Assembly: GCF_036227565.1 (NCBI RefSeq)
Contig: NZ_CP109462.1
Span: 124,001 to 188,000, forward strand
Direction of reading: 5' to 3'
Source of the DNA: Streptomyces sp. NBC_01454
Lineage (GTDB): Bacteria; Actinomycetota; Actinomycetes; Streptomycetales; Streptomycetaceae
Length of the DNA: 64,000 nucleotides
The position numbers were made by a program, and so were the translations under genes. The first letter of the stretch is position 1; each line of letters opens with the position of its first letter. Below the pieces are notes generated by a model. That model searched no databases. It was not told the DNA's origin and worked only from the letters and a program-made list of their open reading frames with translations. This document shows, piece after piece, positions 26,662 through 35,519 of this stretch.

Positions 26662-26731
26662 ATGACACACGTTGAGCCGCCGCCGGCCGAGACGTCACCT
26701 CAGACCGTGTGGAAGTCCTCCCTGGTCTGGT
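26662..26731 (+). pseudogene. 5' end of a disrupted gene
   Basis: ATG 26662 has AGAGGGA with good spacing and reads [20 protein letters not shown] before running into the inverted Nudix-gene fragment at 26732. A gene end overlapping the CofE-like ATG (ATGA, 27020-27023) is also visible in another frame. It looks as if a small gene between the methyltransferase and the ligase was replaced or interrupted. Its Pro/Glu-rich start leaves its function open. Confidence 0.4.
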
Positions 26732-26960
26732 CCGAGAAGCGTGTTGCCGGCGTCTTCCCTGGCGGCGAGCCAGGCGCGGAGGAAGGGGCCCGCCAGAGCA
26801 GGAGCGGTACGTCGCGCTGTCCGGCAGCGCAAGGAGCGCCGGGGCCGATGCGTTCCAGCAGGGCGAAGGCCTGGGGCAGGGTCTCGGCGATGGGGAAGGT
26901 GAGATCCTCGGCGATCAGGCGCAGACGTCGGCTGGCGTCGTCTGTGCCGTCGGGGCAGCC
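26732..26960 (-). pseudogene. Internal fragment of a deoxyribosyltransferase-Nudix gene
   Basis: 229 bases match 10372-10603 at an estimated 80-90 percent identity. Read on the minus strand they give 'CPDGTD' through '[20 protein letters not shown]' and '[11 protein letters not shown]', the middle of the protein at 9776-10939. Both ends and the Nudix box are missing and the frame breaks. It is inserted in antisense orientation within the radical SAM cluster. Confidence 0.8.
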
Positions 26961-27019
26961 GCCGCCCACACCCGGCTGCTCGGGGTCCTGACCGCCCACT
27001 CCACCCGGAGTTGCATCTC

Positions 27020-27760
27020 ATGAGCACCACCACCGGCGCCTTCCGCGCGTTCGCTCTGGAACCATTCCCCACCATCACCCGCGGCGATGCTCTCTCTGGC
27101 GTGATCACGGATGTCCTGGCCGCCCAGGCAACAGAGTTGCAGGACGGCGACGTGATCGTTGTCGCCTCGAAGGTCGTCTCGATCGCCGAGGGGCGGTTTG
27201 TCGACCTCGCGGGTGTGACCCCCGGCCCGGCAGCCCTCGACCTGTCCGCGCGCACCGGCAAACCCGCCGAGATCGTGGAACTGATCCTCGGGGAATCCAG
27301 CGACCACTTCGTGGCCGGCAAGCGCGGGCCGATCATCGCCCGACACCACAACGGATATCAGCTGACGTCGGCCGGCATCGACCGCGCCGGGCCCGACGGC
27401 GCGTGGCTGCTACCCAAGGACCCCGACGCATCCGCCCGCGCGCTGCGCGACGCAATCACCGCATTCAGCGGCGCCACCGTCGCAGTGGTGATCGCCGACT
27501 CCGACGGACGCGCAGACCGACGCGGTGCCACCGTCATCAGCATCGGCGCCGCCGGCATCGCGCCGCTACGCGTCACCGAGCACACCGAGCCCGACGGGAA
27601 GACCAAACGGCAGGAGGAGACCCTCACCGACCTGGTGGCCGCAGCAGCTGGCCTGATCCTCGGACAGCGCGGACGCGGTGCCCCCGTCGCCGTGCTGCGG
27701 GGTATCGCCTACGAATACAGCGACGAAGGAGTGGCCGCGATCCTCCACCACGCGCCGTGA
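27020..27760 (+). CDS. CofE-like (F420-0:gamma-glutamyl ligase family) protein
   Basis: 246 residues from ATG 27020. 'GDVIVVASKVVSIAEGRFVD' and 'VVIADSDGRADRRG' are the family's two signature regions (usually SKxxSKAEGR and DTxGRpwRxG), so the GTP/metal site appears largely kept. CofE adds glutamate to the F420 precursor; family members in biosynthetic clusters form other amide bonds. It overlaps the AroE-like remnant by GTGA. With the dehydrogenase and kinases upstream it recalls the phospholactyl-glutamate tail chemistry of F420; that link is inference. Confidence 0.8.
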   Translation: MSTTTGAFRAFALEPFPTITRGDALSGVITDVLAAQATELQDGDVIVVASKVVSIAEGRFVDLAGVTPGPAALDLSARTGKPAEIVELILGESSDHFVAGKRGPIIARHHNGYQLTSAGIDRAGPDGAWLLPKDPDASARALRDAITAFSGATVAVVIADSDGRADRRGATVISIGAAGIAPLRVTEHTEPDGKTKRQEETLTDLVAAAAGLILGQRGRGAPVAVLRGIAYEYSDEGVAAILHHAP

Positions 27761-28090
27761 CGCGGCTCGCCCTGCTCGGTTCCCCCGTCGACGTCGCGCT
27801 GTCGCCCGCCCTGCACCGGGCGGCCTATACAGCGATGGGGCTGCCTGGACCTACCACGCCATCGAATGCCGACCACAGGATCTGCCGCGCTTACTGGGCT
27901 CCCTCGACGGCAGTTGGCGCGGCTTCTCGCTGACCATGCCGCTCAAGCGGACCGTTGTCCCGCTCCTGGACGAGGCGTCGCAAACGATCACGCGGATCGG
28001 CGCGGCGAACACCATCGTCGTGACACCCAACAGCCCACTCCTCGGGGAAAACACCGACCTCTACGGCATGATGCAGGCCCTGCGCGAGGC
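27757..28090 (+). pseudogene. Shikimate-dehydrogenase-like gene, frameshifted and truncated
   Basis: From the overlapping GTG the frame reads TRLALLGSPVDVALSPALHR, the AroE substrate-binding N-terminus. Near 27840 it must shift to another frame to continue WTYHAIECRP, then 'GFSLTMPLKRTVVPLLDEAS', 'IGAANTIV' and 'GENTDLYGM', all AroE motifs. At 28091 the sequence becomes the repeat shared with 16853, removing the NADP-binding half. A one-base loss plus truncation leaves no functional enzyme. Confidence 0.8.
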
Positions 28091-28423
28091 GTACGGCCGG
28101 GATGCCGGTCGGGCTCACGCCCCGGTGGTGCACCGCGCGATCAGGCCGGGAAGGTCGTCCTCGCTGAGGGCGAGGTGGTGAGTGGGTTCGGCATTGTGGA
28201 GGCGCCGGGTGACGACGACCTCGTACACGTCGGCTCGCTGGTCGTCCGCGTAGTGCTCGGTCAGCTGATACCAGTGGTGCAGGACCCGCCAGGTGAACCG
28301 CTGCGGGTCGGGGCTGGCCTGCCAGTCCAGCTCGAGATGGTGATGGCTGTGGGCGCTGGCGACCGCGCGGCGCAGCTGTTCCGGCACGACCTCGGGAGTG
28401 CTGGCCCGGTCGAGGAGCTCCCG
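28091..28423. repeat. 333-bp repeat, copy 2
   Basis: Near-identical to 16853-17185 (a few mismatches). This copy is continuous with the complete gene 28115-29260 on the minus strand and is therefore likely the source of the other. Its left edge coincides with the breakpoint in the AroE-like pseudogene. The match starts within GTACGGCCGGGATG in both places. Confidence 0.9.
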
Positions 28424-29260
28424 GAGGTCCTCCTCGCAGGTCTTGGCCGGCGGGAGCGGATCGTTCCACCCCGGGGGAGGGCCGTCCTTGAGGGTTCCTT
28501 GGGGGCGGTGCGGCCAGCTCAGATCGGCGCACCTCTCGACCTGATCTGCGTCGATGTCCTCGGCTCCTTCGACATCGTCGAGGTCGACCACGTACCCGGC
28601 CGGCCCGTCGACCGTCTCGGTCTTGTCGTCGAAGTACCAGCCGACGTCGCGTACGTACCCGCGGTGTCCGGCGAACGCCCCGGCGGTGACCTTGAGCCGG
28701 TCGTGGGTGTGGTGCCCTTGGCGATCGGTGATCATCTGCCGTTGGACGACGCCCGCCGCCCAGTGGGTGCAGACCTCCAGGGCGGGGTCGGGCAGGCCGT
28801 TGCCGATGCCCCGGCTCATGCCGCCCCACCGGGGTTCCGGTGCGTCCGGCACCCAGCCGTCCCGGGAACTGTGCGAGAGGACGGGCTGGACGAAGGCCGA
28901 CTTCACGGGGGCGTTCGGGTCCCAGGTCCGAGTCAGCCACCGCCAGCACTCGGTCACCGGGTCGCCGGGCGCCGCAGTGCGGGCCAGGTCGTGTCCGGCG
29001 CGAGGCAGGACGGTGGTGACCAGCTCGGCGACCCGTACGTCGTCGCGCAGTTGCCACAGCACCGACGGCCAGCCGATCGCGTCGACCGGCTGGCGCTCGC
29101 GCAGGTGCAGGGCGTAGAGGACTGTGGCGACGAGGGAGCGCATCGCCACGTCGTCCCAGCACTGCTCGTCCATCCCGCAGGGCCGGCCGGCCGCGGTGGC
29201 GTCGGTGGCGCGCCGTACGGCCTCGTCCCACGGTTCGGGGGCCGGTGAGCGAGGGGGCAT
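28115..29260 (-). CDS. Hypothetical protein (parent of the 333-bp repeat)
   Basis: 381 residues from ATG 29260 with AGGAG 9 bases upstream. The sequence is rich in Trp, His and Asp, with a helical N-terminal part, a central 'RGYVRDVGWYFDDKTETVDG' beta-rich part and a C-terminal 'HSHHHLELDWQASPDPQRFTW'. I do not recognise a family. The last ~100 residues are duplicated at 16877-17185. It follows another unknown (29296-30021) on the same strand at 35 bases, so the two probably form an operon. Confidence 0.65.
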   Translation of the reverse strand: MPPRSPAPEPWDEAVRRATDATAAGRPCGMDEQCWDDVAMRSLVATVLYALHLRERQPVDAIGWPSVLWQLRDDVRVAELVTTVLPRAGHDLARTAAPGDPVTECWRWLTRTWDPNAPVKSAFVQPVLSHSSRDGWVPDAPEPRWGGMSRGIGNGLPDPALEVCTHWAAGVVQRQMITDRQGHHTHDRLKVTAGAFAGHRGYVRDVGWYFDDKTETVDGPAGYVVDLDDVEGAEDIDADQVERCADLSWPHRPQGTLKDGPPPGWNDPLPPAKTCEEDLRELLDRASTPEVVPEQLRRAVASAHSHHHLELDWQASPDPQRFTWRVLHHWYQLTEHYADDQRADVYEVVVTRRLHNAEPTHHLALSEDDLPGLIARCTTGA

Positions 29261-29295
29261 GGGCTGGCTCCTGCTGGTCGGGGCGGTGCGCGGGC

Positions 29296-30021
29296 CTAGA
29301 AGACGAACTCCCCGAACTTACCGGCTTTCTCCGCGAGTTCGAGGCGGGCTGCTGCCGGGTCGGCGATGATGTCCGGGCGCCCGTACAGCCAGGTGACCAG
29401 TGCCGCTGCCGCGTGCACGGTGGCCACGGGCTGGCCGGTCAGGTGCCCGGCGGTGACGTCGTTGATCTTGAGGCGGCTGGTGGAGAGCGCTTCGAGCTGG
29501 TCGAGCGCGGCCTCCCAGTGCTTCGGCGGGCACAGGATCCCGAGGAGGGGCCGGGCGCCGGCCTGCCACTGGTCGGGATCCGGGGTCGCGGTGTCCAGTT
29601 GCCGCAGGCCTTCGGCGGCGAGGTGGTCGACGACGCCGGGAACCAGGGAGCGCGGTACCCAGCTGGAGAGGACCTCGGCCACCTGTTCCGCCGGGCTGCC
29701 GGCCATGGCCTGGGTCTCCACCACAAGGCGATCCGTCTTGATCCGTGCCGCGTAGTCCTCGTCGCTCTCGTCCGGCGTCTGCGGGGCGAACAGGTTCTCG
29801 GGCAGGCCGTCCGCGCCGTCCAGCGCGCCCTCCAGATACGACAGGAGGATCATCCACGCGTACACCTGCTTGCTGATCTCCCGGCGGGTGTACGAGGACA
29901 TCCGTCCGCCGCCCATGTCGTCCGTCGACACGGGCCGGGACGGCTCCGGGGCCAGCTCCCGTGTCCGCCGTGCGGACTGGTCCTTCACACGCTGCGCCCG
30001 CAGCCGCTTGCCCTTGCCCAC
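29296..30021 (-). CDS. Hypothetical protein
   Basis: 241 residues from GTG 30021 with GGGGGAG 6 bases upstream. It starts with a basic, charged tail (MGKGKRLRAQRVKDQSARR) and continues as a mainly helical protein without membrane segments. Basic N-terminus and acidic middle are common in nucleic-acid-associated proteins, but no motif supports a function. It lies between PhzF (16 bases upstream) and the 28 kb unknown, all on the minus strand. Confidence 0.6.
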   Translation of the reverse strand: MGKGKRLRAQRVKDQSARRTRELAPEPSRPVSTDDMGGGRMSSYTRREISKQVYAWMILLSYLEGALDGADGLPENLFAPQTPDESDEDYAARIKTDRLVVETQAMAGSPAEQVAEVLSSWVPRSLVPGVVDHLAAEGLRQLDTATPDPDQWQAGARPLLGILCPPKHWEAALDQLEALSTSRLKINDVTAGHLTGQPVATVHAAAALVTWLYGRPDIIADPAAARLELAEKAGKFGEFVF

Positions 30022-30037
30022 GTCGTGCTCCCCCTTG

Positions 30038-30946
30038 TTACGCAGCTGCGGTGCGATCGGCCGGCCTGGCGGCGCTGCCACCGGGGCCGGGAAGACGCAG
30101 GCGACCGGAGCCGATGAGACAGACTCCGCCGCCGACGTCGATCGACTGGATGTCATCTTGGTCGGCCACCGCCTGCGCGTACAAGGTGGATGGCCGGTTT
30201 ACGGCCTCGCCCTGGATGAGGGTGAGCTGGACGCCGGAGGCCAGGAGTCGGTGACGTACGAGGTGCGCGGCGAGGGGACCGGCCGCCGATCCGCACGCGG
30301 GATCCTCGGGGACGCGGTCGTAGGGGGAGAACATGCGGGTAACCGCGGTGGTGGGGCCGGTGAGGGCGAAGACGTTGATGCGGGCTCGGCTCTCACCGGC
30401 GGCGCGGCCCAGGGCGGGGAAGTCGGGGACGATGGCGCGCACGGCCTCGGGGGAGTCGGCCATCACGTACAAGTGCGGGATTCCGGCGTCGTACAGGGTG
30501 ACAGGCAGCAGACTCTGTTCGAGGCCGAGTACGGCGATGAGTTGGGCGGCTTGTTCGTCCGGGACTGGTGAGATCTTCGGGAGGGGTTGGCGCATCCACG
30601 CGGTGTAGCGGTCCTCGCTGAGGCGGTGGGTGGTGACCGGCACGATGCCGACGTTCGTCTCGACGCGCAGCGTGGTCTCCTCGGCGACCAGGTGCTGGGC
30701 CAGGACCGCGGCCGTGCCGAGCAGCGGGTGGCCCGCGAAGTCCACCTCGCAGACCGTGGAGTACAGCTTTGCCCTGACGTCGCCGCCCGCCTCGGCGGGG
30801 CGCAGGAAGACGGTCTCGGACAGGTTCATCTCCAGGGCGATGGCCTGCATCACGGTGGCGTCCACCGCCGTGAGCTCGGTGAACACGGCGAGCTGGTTGC
30901 CCCCCAGCGGAGTATCGGTGAACACGTCGGCGAGGTCGTAGCGCAC
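30038..30946 (-). CDS. PhzF-family isomerase/epimerase
   Basis: 302 residues from GTG 30946. The family signatures are clear: 'TPLGGNQLAVF' near the start, 'NLSETVF' with the catalytic Glu, 'EVDFAGHPLLGTA' and 'DPACGSAAGPLAAHL' in the second half. The length is typical. PhzF-like enzymes isomerise small metabolites, often in secondary metabolism, and are related to diaminopimelate epimerase. It is the first gene of a minus-strand set (30946-28115) and is divergent from the gene at 31338. Confidence 0.9.
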   Translation of the reverse strand: MRYDLADVFTDTPLGGNQLAVFTELTAVDATVMQAIALEMNLSETVFLRPAEAGGDVRAKLYSTVCEVDFAGHPLLGTAAVLAQHLVAEETTLRVETNVGIVPVTTHRLSEDRYTAWMRQPLPKISPVPDEQAAQLIAVLGLEQSLLPVTLYDAGIPHLYVMADSPEAVRAIVPDFPALGRAAGESRARINVFALTGPTTAVTRMFSPYDRVPEDPACGSAAGPLAAHLVRHRLLASGVQLTLIQGEAVNRPSTLYAQAVADQDDIQSIDVGGGVCLIGSGRLRLPGPGGSAARPADRTAAA

Positions 30947-31337
30947 AAGAAGCCCCTGTTCAGGTCGAGGAGCGCGGGCCGTCGCGCTTCCGCCCCATGT
31001 GGACACGAGCCCGGGCCCAGTGGCGGCACCCGGAGGATGCGGAGGCTGTCGGCCCGGTAGAGCGAAGGCGGCAGGCGGCGGCACACCGCGCTGCCGCATA
31101 CCGGCGAGCGATGAGACCACTTCCGTGCAGCGGACGATCGTGGTCCCGGATAATGAAGTCCCCTACGCTATCGGACTGTTCACCGAGGCGCCGGTGATCC
31201 CCATCATCGGTGAACGGCTGGCCAGGACCGTCCGGATCGTGGTGCCCGTGGACATTCCGGGTAGTGCGCGGCCGCAGGGCCGACCGCCGCCCCGGGACAG
31301 GTTCCGCGGGCGCGAAGGTGCCGTCTAGGGTTGCGGC
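30947..31337. other. Divergent intergenic region
   Basis: 390 bases between the PhzF gene and the 568-residue unknown. No gene is supported. GATAAT near 31157 is a possible -10 for the plus-strand gene, but no good -35 is seen. Promoters for both directions must be here. Confidence 0.35.
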
Positions 31338-33044
31338 ATGCCTGCGCATCCCCTTGCTGACCTGGCCGCCGCCCTGCGGTCCAAGACCCTCGCCTTTCTT
31401 CGTGCCCCGGTGAGCCGCGAGTTCTGGGGCATGCTCGTCGACCAGGGGCACACATTCGTGATGCCGGCCGCGTGGTCGGCCCTGCCTCGCTCTCGTCAGA
31501 TCGAGGGGCTGCTCGCCGCAGAGGGCAAGCGGGTCGCGGACGGCACGACGTTCGCGATGGACGCCGGCCTCGTGCGAGCGGCGCGTGAAGTAGGCCAAGA
31601 CCAGTCGATTCCCCTGCCGTTCACCCCGGATGTGCTGCCCGCACCGTCGGGCATGCTTGCCTTCTCCTCCGACGAGCCGCTGACGCATCTCCCCTCGGGG
31701 GATCCGGTGGTCGCGGTCACCTGGGGGCCGCCCATGGACGGCTTCTCCCCGGGGGTGCATCTGACCTGGTGGGCGCCGATGCGAGAGGATGAACAGGAGC
31801 GGGACGCCGCCGCCCGGGGCCGTCTGATCCCGATCTTTCCGGACTTTGACCTCCACCTGTCCTTCCTCCCGCTCTTCGACACCCGCCTGCACCTGCAGCA
31901 ACTGCCCTCCGGGCTGATCTACTCGGCGGTCCCGCTGCGCAGCGTGGTGGCCGCCTGGTACGCCCTCACCGCGGACAGCGCCACGCTCCGCGAGGAACGG
32001 CCGCAGGCCACCGTCACGCAGGCGCTGAAGGAGCAGAAGGCGAAGAAGCGCGGCGTCCAGGTCGCCACCGGCCGCGGAGCCGACACCGCACACCGCAGCA
32101 TCACCGAGCGCGCCGCGCAGAAGATGAGCGAGTTGGGCGATAGCGACATCTTCGAACCTTCGCCGGAGCTCGCCGCCACCCCGAAGAGAGCCGATCACGG
32201 GGTCTTCGACGCGACGCTCGACCACCGGCTCGAAGCCGGCCACCGGCGGTTCGCTCATATCTACCGGGAAGCGGCCGACCACTGGCACCGCCTGGAGATG
32301 CAGGTCACCCAGCGGTACCCCGGAATCTTCGAAGGACTGGAAGAACTGCGCGCGCAGAACAGCTCGCAGTGGCAGCCATGGTGCTGGATGCCGAGCGGCC
32401 GCGTATCCGGGTGGCTCATAAAGATGTACGACGCGCCGGTCGACCAGGCCTCGTGGGACGGGCCCCGGATCGCCGCGCTCGGAGCCTGGCGCAGCGGAGG
32501 GCGCCACAGCGTCCTGACCACACTCCCGCTGCAGGAGACGGCCAGCGACCGCGTTCCCGCAGACCTGACCGAGACGATGCCTGCTCCCGGCCTGGGCCTG
32601 GTCATCGACGACAACGGCACCGTGCACCTGCTGCTGACCTACCTCGACGAAGTCGGCGAACGCGGCACCGCAGACGCCGAACTCGTGCTCATCTCCAACT
32701 ACGGCGAGCCCACCCGCATGCTCGAGGACATCACCAAACTCACCGTGTTCCTCACCGGGAACGACCTCCTCGACGCGGTGAAGGTCACGCAGGCGTACTA
32801 CGACTACGCCGCGGTCCAGAACGGCACGGAACCCCATCCCGCCGATGAGGCCCTGTACGCCGAACACGCCTACGCCCTAGGTTTCTTCACCGGGCTGCTC
32901 GCCGGTATCTGCGCGCCTGGTGCCGAGCTGAAGGATGCCGGAGCGCTGACCGGACGCAAACTGCCGGCTCCGTGGCCGCCGGAGCCGAACGTGCTCTCCG
33001 AAACGACGCTCTGGCTCCTGACCGGGACGCCGACGGCGACCTGA
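31338..33044 (+). CDS. Large hypothetical protein
   Basis: 568 residues from ATG 31338. It is soluble and mixed alpha/beta, with Trp-rich patches ('WQPWCWMPSGRVSGWLIKMY'), a charged middle region around 'ALKEQKAKKRGVQ', and a C-terminus containing 'AYALGFFTGLLAGIC'. I recognise no catalytic motif. Proteins of this size and style occur on Streptomyces plasmids and islands. A second small gene follows 78 bases downstream. Confidence 0.7.
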   Translation: MPAHPLADLAAALRSKTLAFLRAPVSREFWGMLVDQGHTFVMPAAWSALPRSRQIEGLLAAEGKRVADGTTFAMDAGLVRAAREVGQDQSIPLPFTPDVLPAPSGMLAFSSDEPLTHLPSGDPVVAVTWGPPMDGFSPGVHLTWWAPMREDEQERDAAARGRLIPIFPDFDLHLSFLPLFDTRLHLQQLPSGLIYSAVPLRSVVAAWYALTADSATLREERPQATVTQALKEQKAKKRGVQVATGRGADTAHRSITERAAQKMSELGDSDIFEPSPELAATPKRADHGVFDATLDHRLEAGHRRFAHIYREAADHWHRLEMQVTQRYPGIFEGLEELRAQNSSQWQPWCWMPSGRVSGWLIKMYDAPVDQASWDGPRIAALGAWRSGGRHSVLTTLPLQETASDRVPADLTETMPAPGLGLVIDDNGTVHLLLTYLDEVGERGTADAELVLISNYGEPTRMLEDITKLTVFLTGNDLLDAVKVTQAYYDYAAVQNGTEPHPADEALYAEHAYALGFFTGLLAGICAPGAELKDAGALTGRKLPAPWPPEPNVLSETTLWLLTGTPTAT

Positions 33045-33121
33045 GGCGAAGGCCACACGGCAAGGCGGGACACAGCGCCGGTTGCGGCCCTGAAGCGTCG
33101 GGAACGGCGCAGGGAGAGGAA

Positions 33122-33427
33122 GTGCTCGTCGTGACGGAAATGCCTGAGCCTGAGAGGGCGGAACTGCGCATCCCGAAGGCTGCCTTGGAGGCGCTGGCCG
33201 CGGCCGTGGAGGTCCGCACCGTCGCCACCGTGAAGGACGCCGGCGGCCTCGACTGGTACTACCCGCTGGGAACGCGGGACGAGGACCACGTCGAGTTCGC
33301 TCTTATGCCCGGCGGTGAAGAGGTCTTCCTGTGCATGTCCTCGCACCGCGAGCAGACGCTCGTCGTGACGATCGAGCAGTGGTACGAACTGGTCGGCCAC
33401 ATCACCCTGCCAGGGACAGACGGCTGA
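33122..33427 (+). CDS. Small hypothetical protein
   Basis: 101 residues from GTG 33122 (GTG 33131 is an alternative), with GGGAGAGG just upstream. The sequence 'DAGGLDWYYPLGTRDEDHVEF' then 'EVFLCMSSHREQTLVVTIEQWYEL' suggests a small beta-rich fold. It follows the 568-residue unknown and is probably co-transcribed. No family recognised. Confidence 0.55.
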   Translation: MLVVTEMPEPERAELRIPKAALEALAAAVEVRTVATVKDAGGLDWYYPLGTRDEDHVEFALMPGGEEVFLCMSSHREQTLVVTIEQWYELVGHITLPGTDG

Positions 33428-33627
33428 TTCGACGTCGAAAACGCCGGCGGCCAGATCCCCACGCCTGCCAGCGAGCGTGATTGGTAGACCGTGTCGCTAC
33501 CGGATGTGATCGATGCTGACGGACAACGAGTGACCGGTGGGCAGCAGCGCCCGATACCGACGACCCGGCCGGTGCACGCGGGAGTCCGTGTCGGGTACCA
33601 AGCCCTCCAGCACGCCTTGCGCGGCGT

Positions 33628-34041
33628 GATCTGATCTACCGCCAACCGTTGCTCGGCCAGGGGCAGTTGATGGGGGGTGGCGATAATGACGTAGGGGCCC
33701 TCCTCTCGATCGCAGGCGAAGGTAACGGCCAGCGGCGGCAGCGACTCGACGTCGTCCAGGAGCTCCGCCACGTTCACAAGTTGTCGCTCAAGATCCCGCA
33801 TAAGGACAGCATTCCGTAATCGTTGGGGCCTGTCGCACAGCGACGGCCGGGTACTTCGGTTCCACCACTACAAGGCGCCATCGCCTGGGTAGTCGACGTC
33901 CAGACGGCATGGAGATCACCGGCGGTAGGTGGCGAGTTCCGGCCCTGTCTTCTGGCAGTCGAGGGGGTCCGGGTGGATCGGCAACGGCCCCAAAGGCCCT
34001 GTGCTCCACGGGGCTGTGCCATGGTCAATGGCGCCATCGCT
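33628..34041 (-). pseudogene. Gene-fragment mosaic, copy 1 of the 41312-41685 repeat
   Basis: 33628-33883 matches 41312-41567 over 256 bases with about five differences, and 33930-34041 matches 41575-41685 less closely. The minus strand first carries a broken 'DYQKTGPELA'-like piece resembling the C-terminus of the pseudokinase at 43145, then MRDLERQLVNVAELLDDVES, which here stops matching at GATCTGATC and runs into unrelated sequence. No intact gene is present in 33428-34024. Confidence 0.75.
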
Positions 34042-34213
34042 TGCCACAGGCCGTCCAGGGTGTCTCGTTCACAACATGTCGAGCACCTTCTTCCGCTCTG
34101 GGGAAGAGGCCGCCGAAGACGACACTGGTCTTCAGCAGGCCGACCGTCCAGCACAGCACGGCTGCGACGGTGACCGTGGTGGCGACGGCGGCCCAGGTGG
34201 TGATCTTCCGCAT
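34025..34213 (-). pseudogene. Signal-anchor-type N-terminal fragment
   Basis: 62 codons from ATG 34213. MRKITTWAAVATTVTVAAVL is a basic start plus one membrane segment, followed by a stretch that runs into the repeat mosaic. It is homologous to 15091-15153, including the upstream CTGGCAGACTTCC. It is probably the first part of a membrane-anchored protein that was cut by recombination. Confidence 0.4.
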
Positions 34214-34273
34214 GGAGCGGAAGTCTGCCAGGGGAAAGGTTCACGGCTTGGTTGGCACGTCTAACGTGCTCCC

Positions 34274-35083
34274 ATGAACGATCACGGTGTTGCTCACGGT
34301 TTCACGTCGGTGGACACGCAGCCCCGGCCCGCCGAGTGGGTTCACGTCCTGGACCGGTTGAGTGCGGAGCCGTTCTACGCTGCTTACAAGGAGCGCTTGC
34401 AAGAGTTCCTGCGTGCCCAGGCTGGCGGACTGTTCCTTGAGGTCGGAGCGGGTACCGGGGGCGCCGCCGTGGCCCTGCGCTCGCGTTGTGGGGCCGAGGT
34501 CGTCGCGGTCGACAGCTCCTTGACGATGATCGCGCAGGCACGGGACCGAGGACTGCCGTACGCCGCTGTCGCGGACGGGCACAGGCTGCCGTTCGCAGCG
34601 GGTCGGTTTGACGGCGCCTGGGCCGACCGGGTCCTGCAGCACGTCGCCGAACCGGCCCGGGTGTTGGACGAGTTGCTGCGGGTGGTCCGCCCCGGCGGCC
34701 GGGTCGTCTTGGCAGACCCGGACTACGACACCCAGGTACTAGACATCGACGACCAGGAGCTTGCCCGCCGGGTGCTGCGCTTCCGGGTCGATGCGGCGCT
34801 GCGCAACGGTTCGCTGGCCCACCAGCACGCCGGACTGCTCGCTGCCCGCGGCCTCCACGACATCACGGTGGAAGCCCGGACTCTGGTAGTGCGCGACCCG
34901 TCGGCGGCCGACAATGTCATGGGCCTGCGTACCTGGGCGCACACCGCCGCAGCCCGGGGCTACCTCGACCTCATGGACGCGGACCGGTTCGTGGCCCAGT
35001 TCGACGATGCCGTGCGCGCGGGTCGCTTTACATACGCCGTCACGTTCTTCCTGACTGCGGGCACGCTGCCCTTGCCAGGCTGA
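34274..35083 (+). CDS. Class I SAM-dependent methyltransferase
   Basis: 269 residues from ATG 34274. 'LFLEVGAGTGGAAVALRSRCG' is motif I, 'VVAVDSSLTMI' the acidic ribose-binding position, and 'VLQHVAEPARVLDELLRVVRPGG' motifs IV-VI. It resembles UbiE-type small-molecule methyltransferases. The C-terminal part determines the substrate and is not recognised. It stands alone, convergent to the GT4 gene 440 bases away. Confidence 0.9.
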   Translation: MNDHGVAHGFTSVDTQPRPAEWVHVLDRLSAEPFYAAYKERLQEFLRAQAGGLFLEVGAGTGGAAVALRSRCGAEVVAVDSSLTMIAQARDRGLPYAAVADGHRLPFAAGRFDGAWADRVLQHVAEPARVLDELLRVVRPGGRVVLADPDYDTQVLDIDDQELARRVLRFRVDAALRNGSLAHQHAGLLAARGLHDITVEARTLVVRDPSAADNVMGLRTWAHTAAARGYLDLMDADRFVAQFDDAVRAGRFTYAVTFFLTAGTLPLPG

Positions 35084-35519
35084 TGGCCAGCGGGTGGCGC
35101 CATACGGGCCGGTCCAGTCCGTTCGACGACCGATCACCCCCGGATCGGTCCCGGATGTGGTCCCGTTGCGCCGCCGCGCTCAGCCCGGCGGGGCGAGCGC
35201 CGCGGCGCATAGTGCTAGCCGCGCCCCCGGCGGAGGCGGTGCTTGCGCTCGAAGGAGTACGTGTGTTGCGGTCGGGTTCCTGCCGCTCCCACACCAGCCA
35301 CAGGGCCGATACGGTGGCCGAAGTGCGGATGCCCGGACGGATGCTCTTGCCGATCTCCGAGGCGAACTGGTCTGATCGTGCGGCCAGTTCGGGCGTATCA
35401 CTGTCCTGAGCTAATGGTGCAGTCGGGTATCGGAACTCCCCGAATAGCCGGGGGCGCACCGCGTCTCGTTTGGTGAGGCTGAAACAAGAGACATGTGTGT
35501 GACGTGCAGCAGATCAACG
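35084..35519. other. Intergenic region with one direct-repeat arm
   Basis: No supported gene. Holds the first arm (35444-35490) of the imperfect direct repeat flanking the glycosyltransferase gene. Open frames on both strands lack Shine-Dalgarno sequences and recognisable products. Confidence 0.4.
35444..35490. repeat. Imperfect 47-bp direct repeat flanking the GT4 gene (left arm)
   Basis: The stretch beginning ATAGCCGGGGGCGCACCGCG and ending GAAACAAGAG recurs at 36699-36744 with about eight differences, on either side of the 35520-36683 gene. It may mark a past insertion of the gene or a duplicated gene end. Confidence 0.5.
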
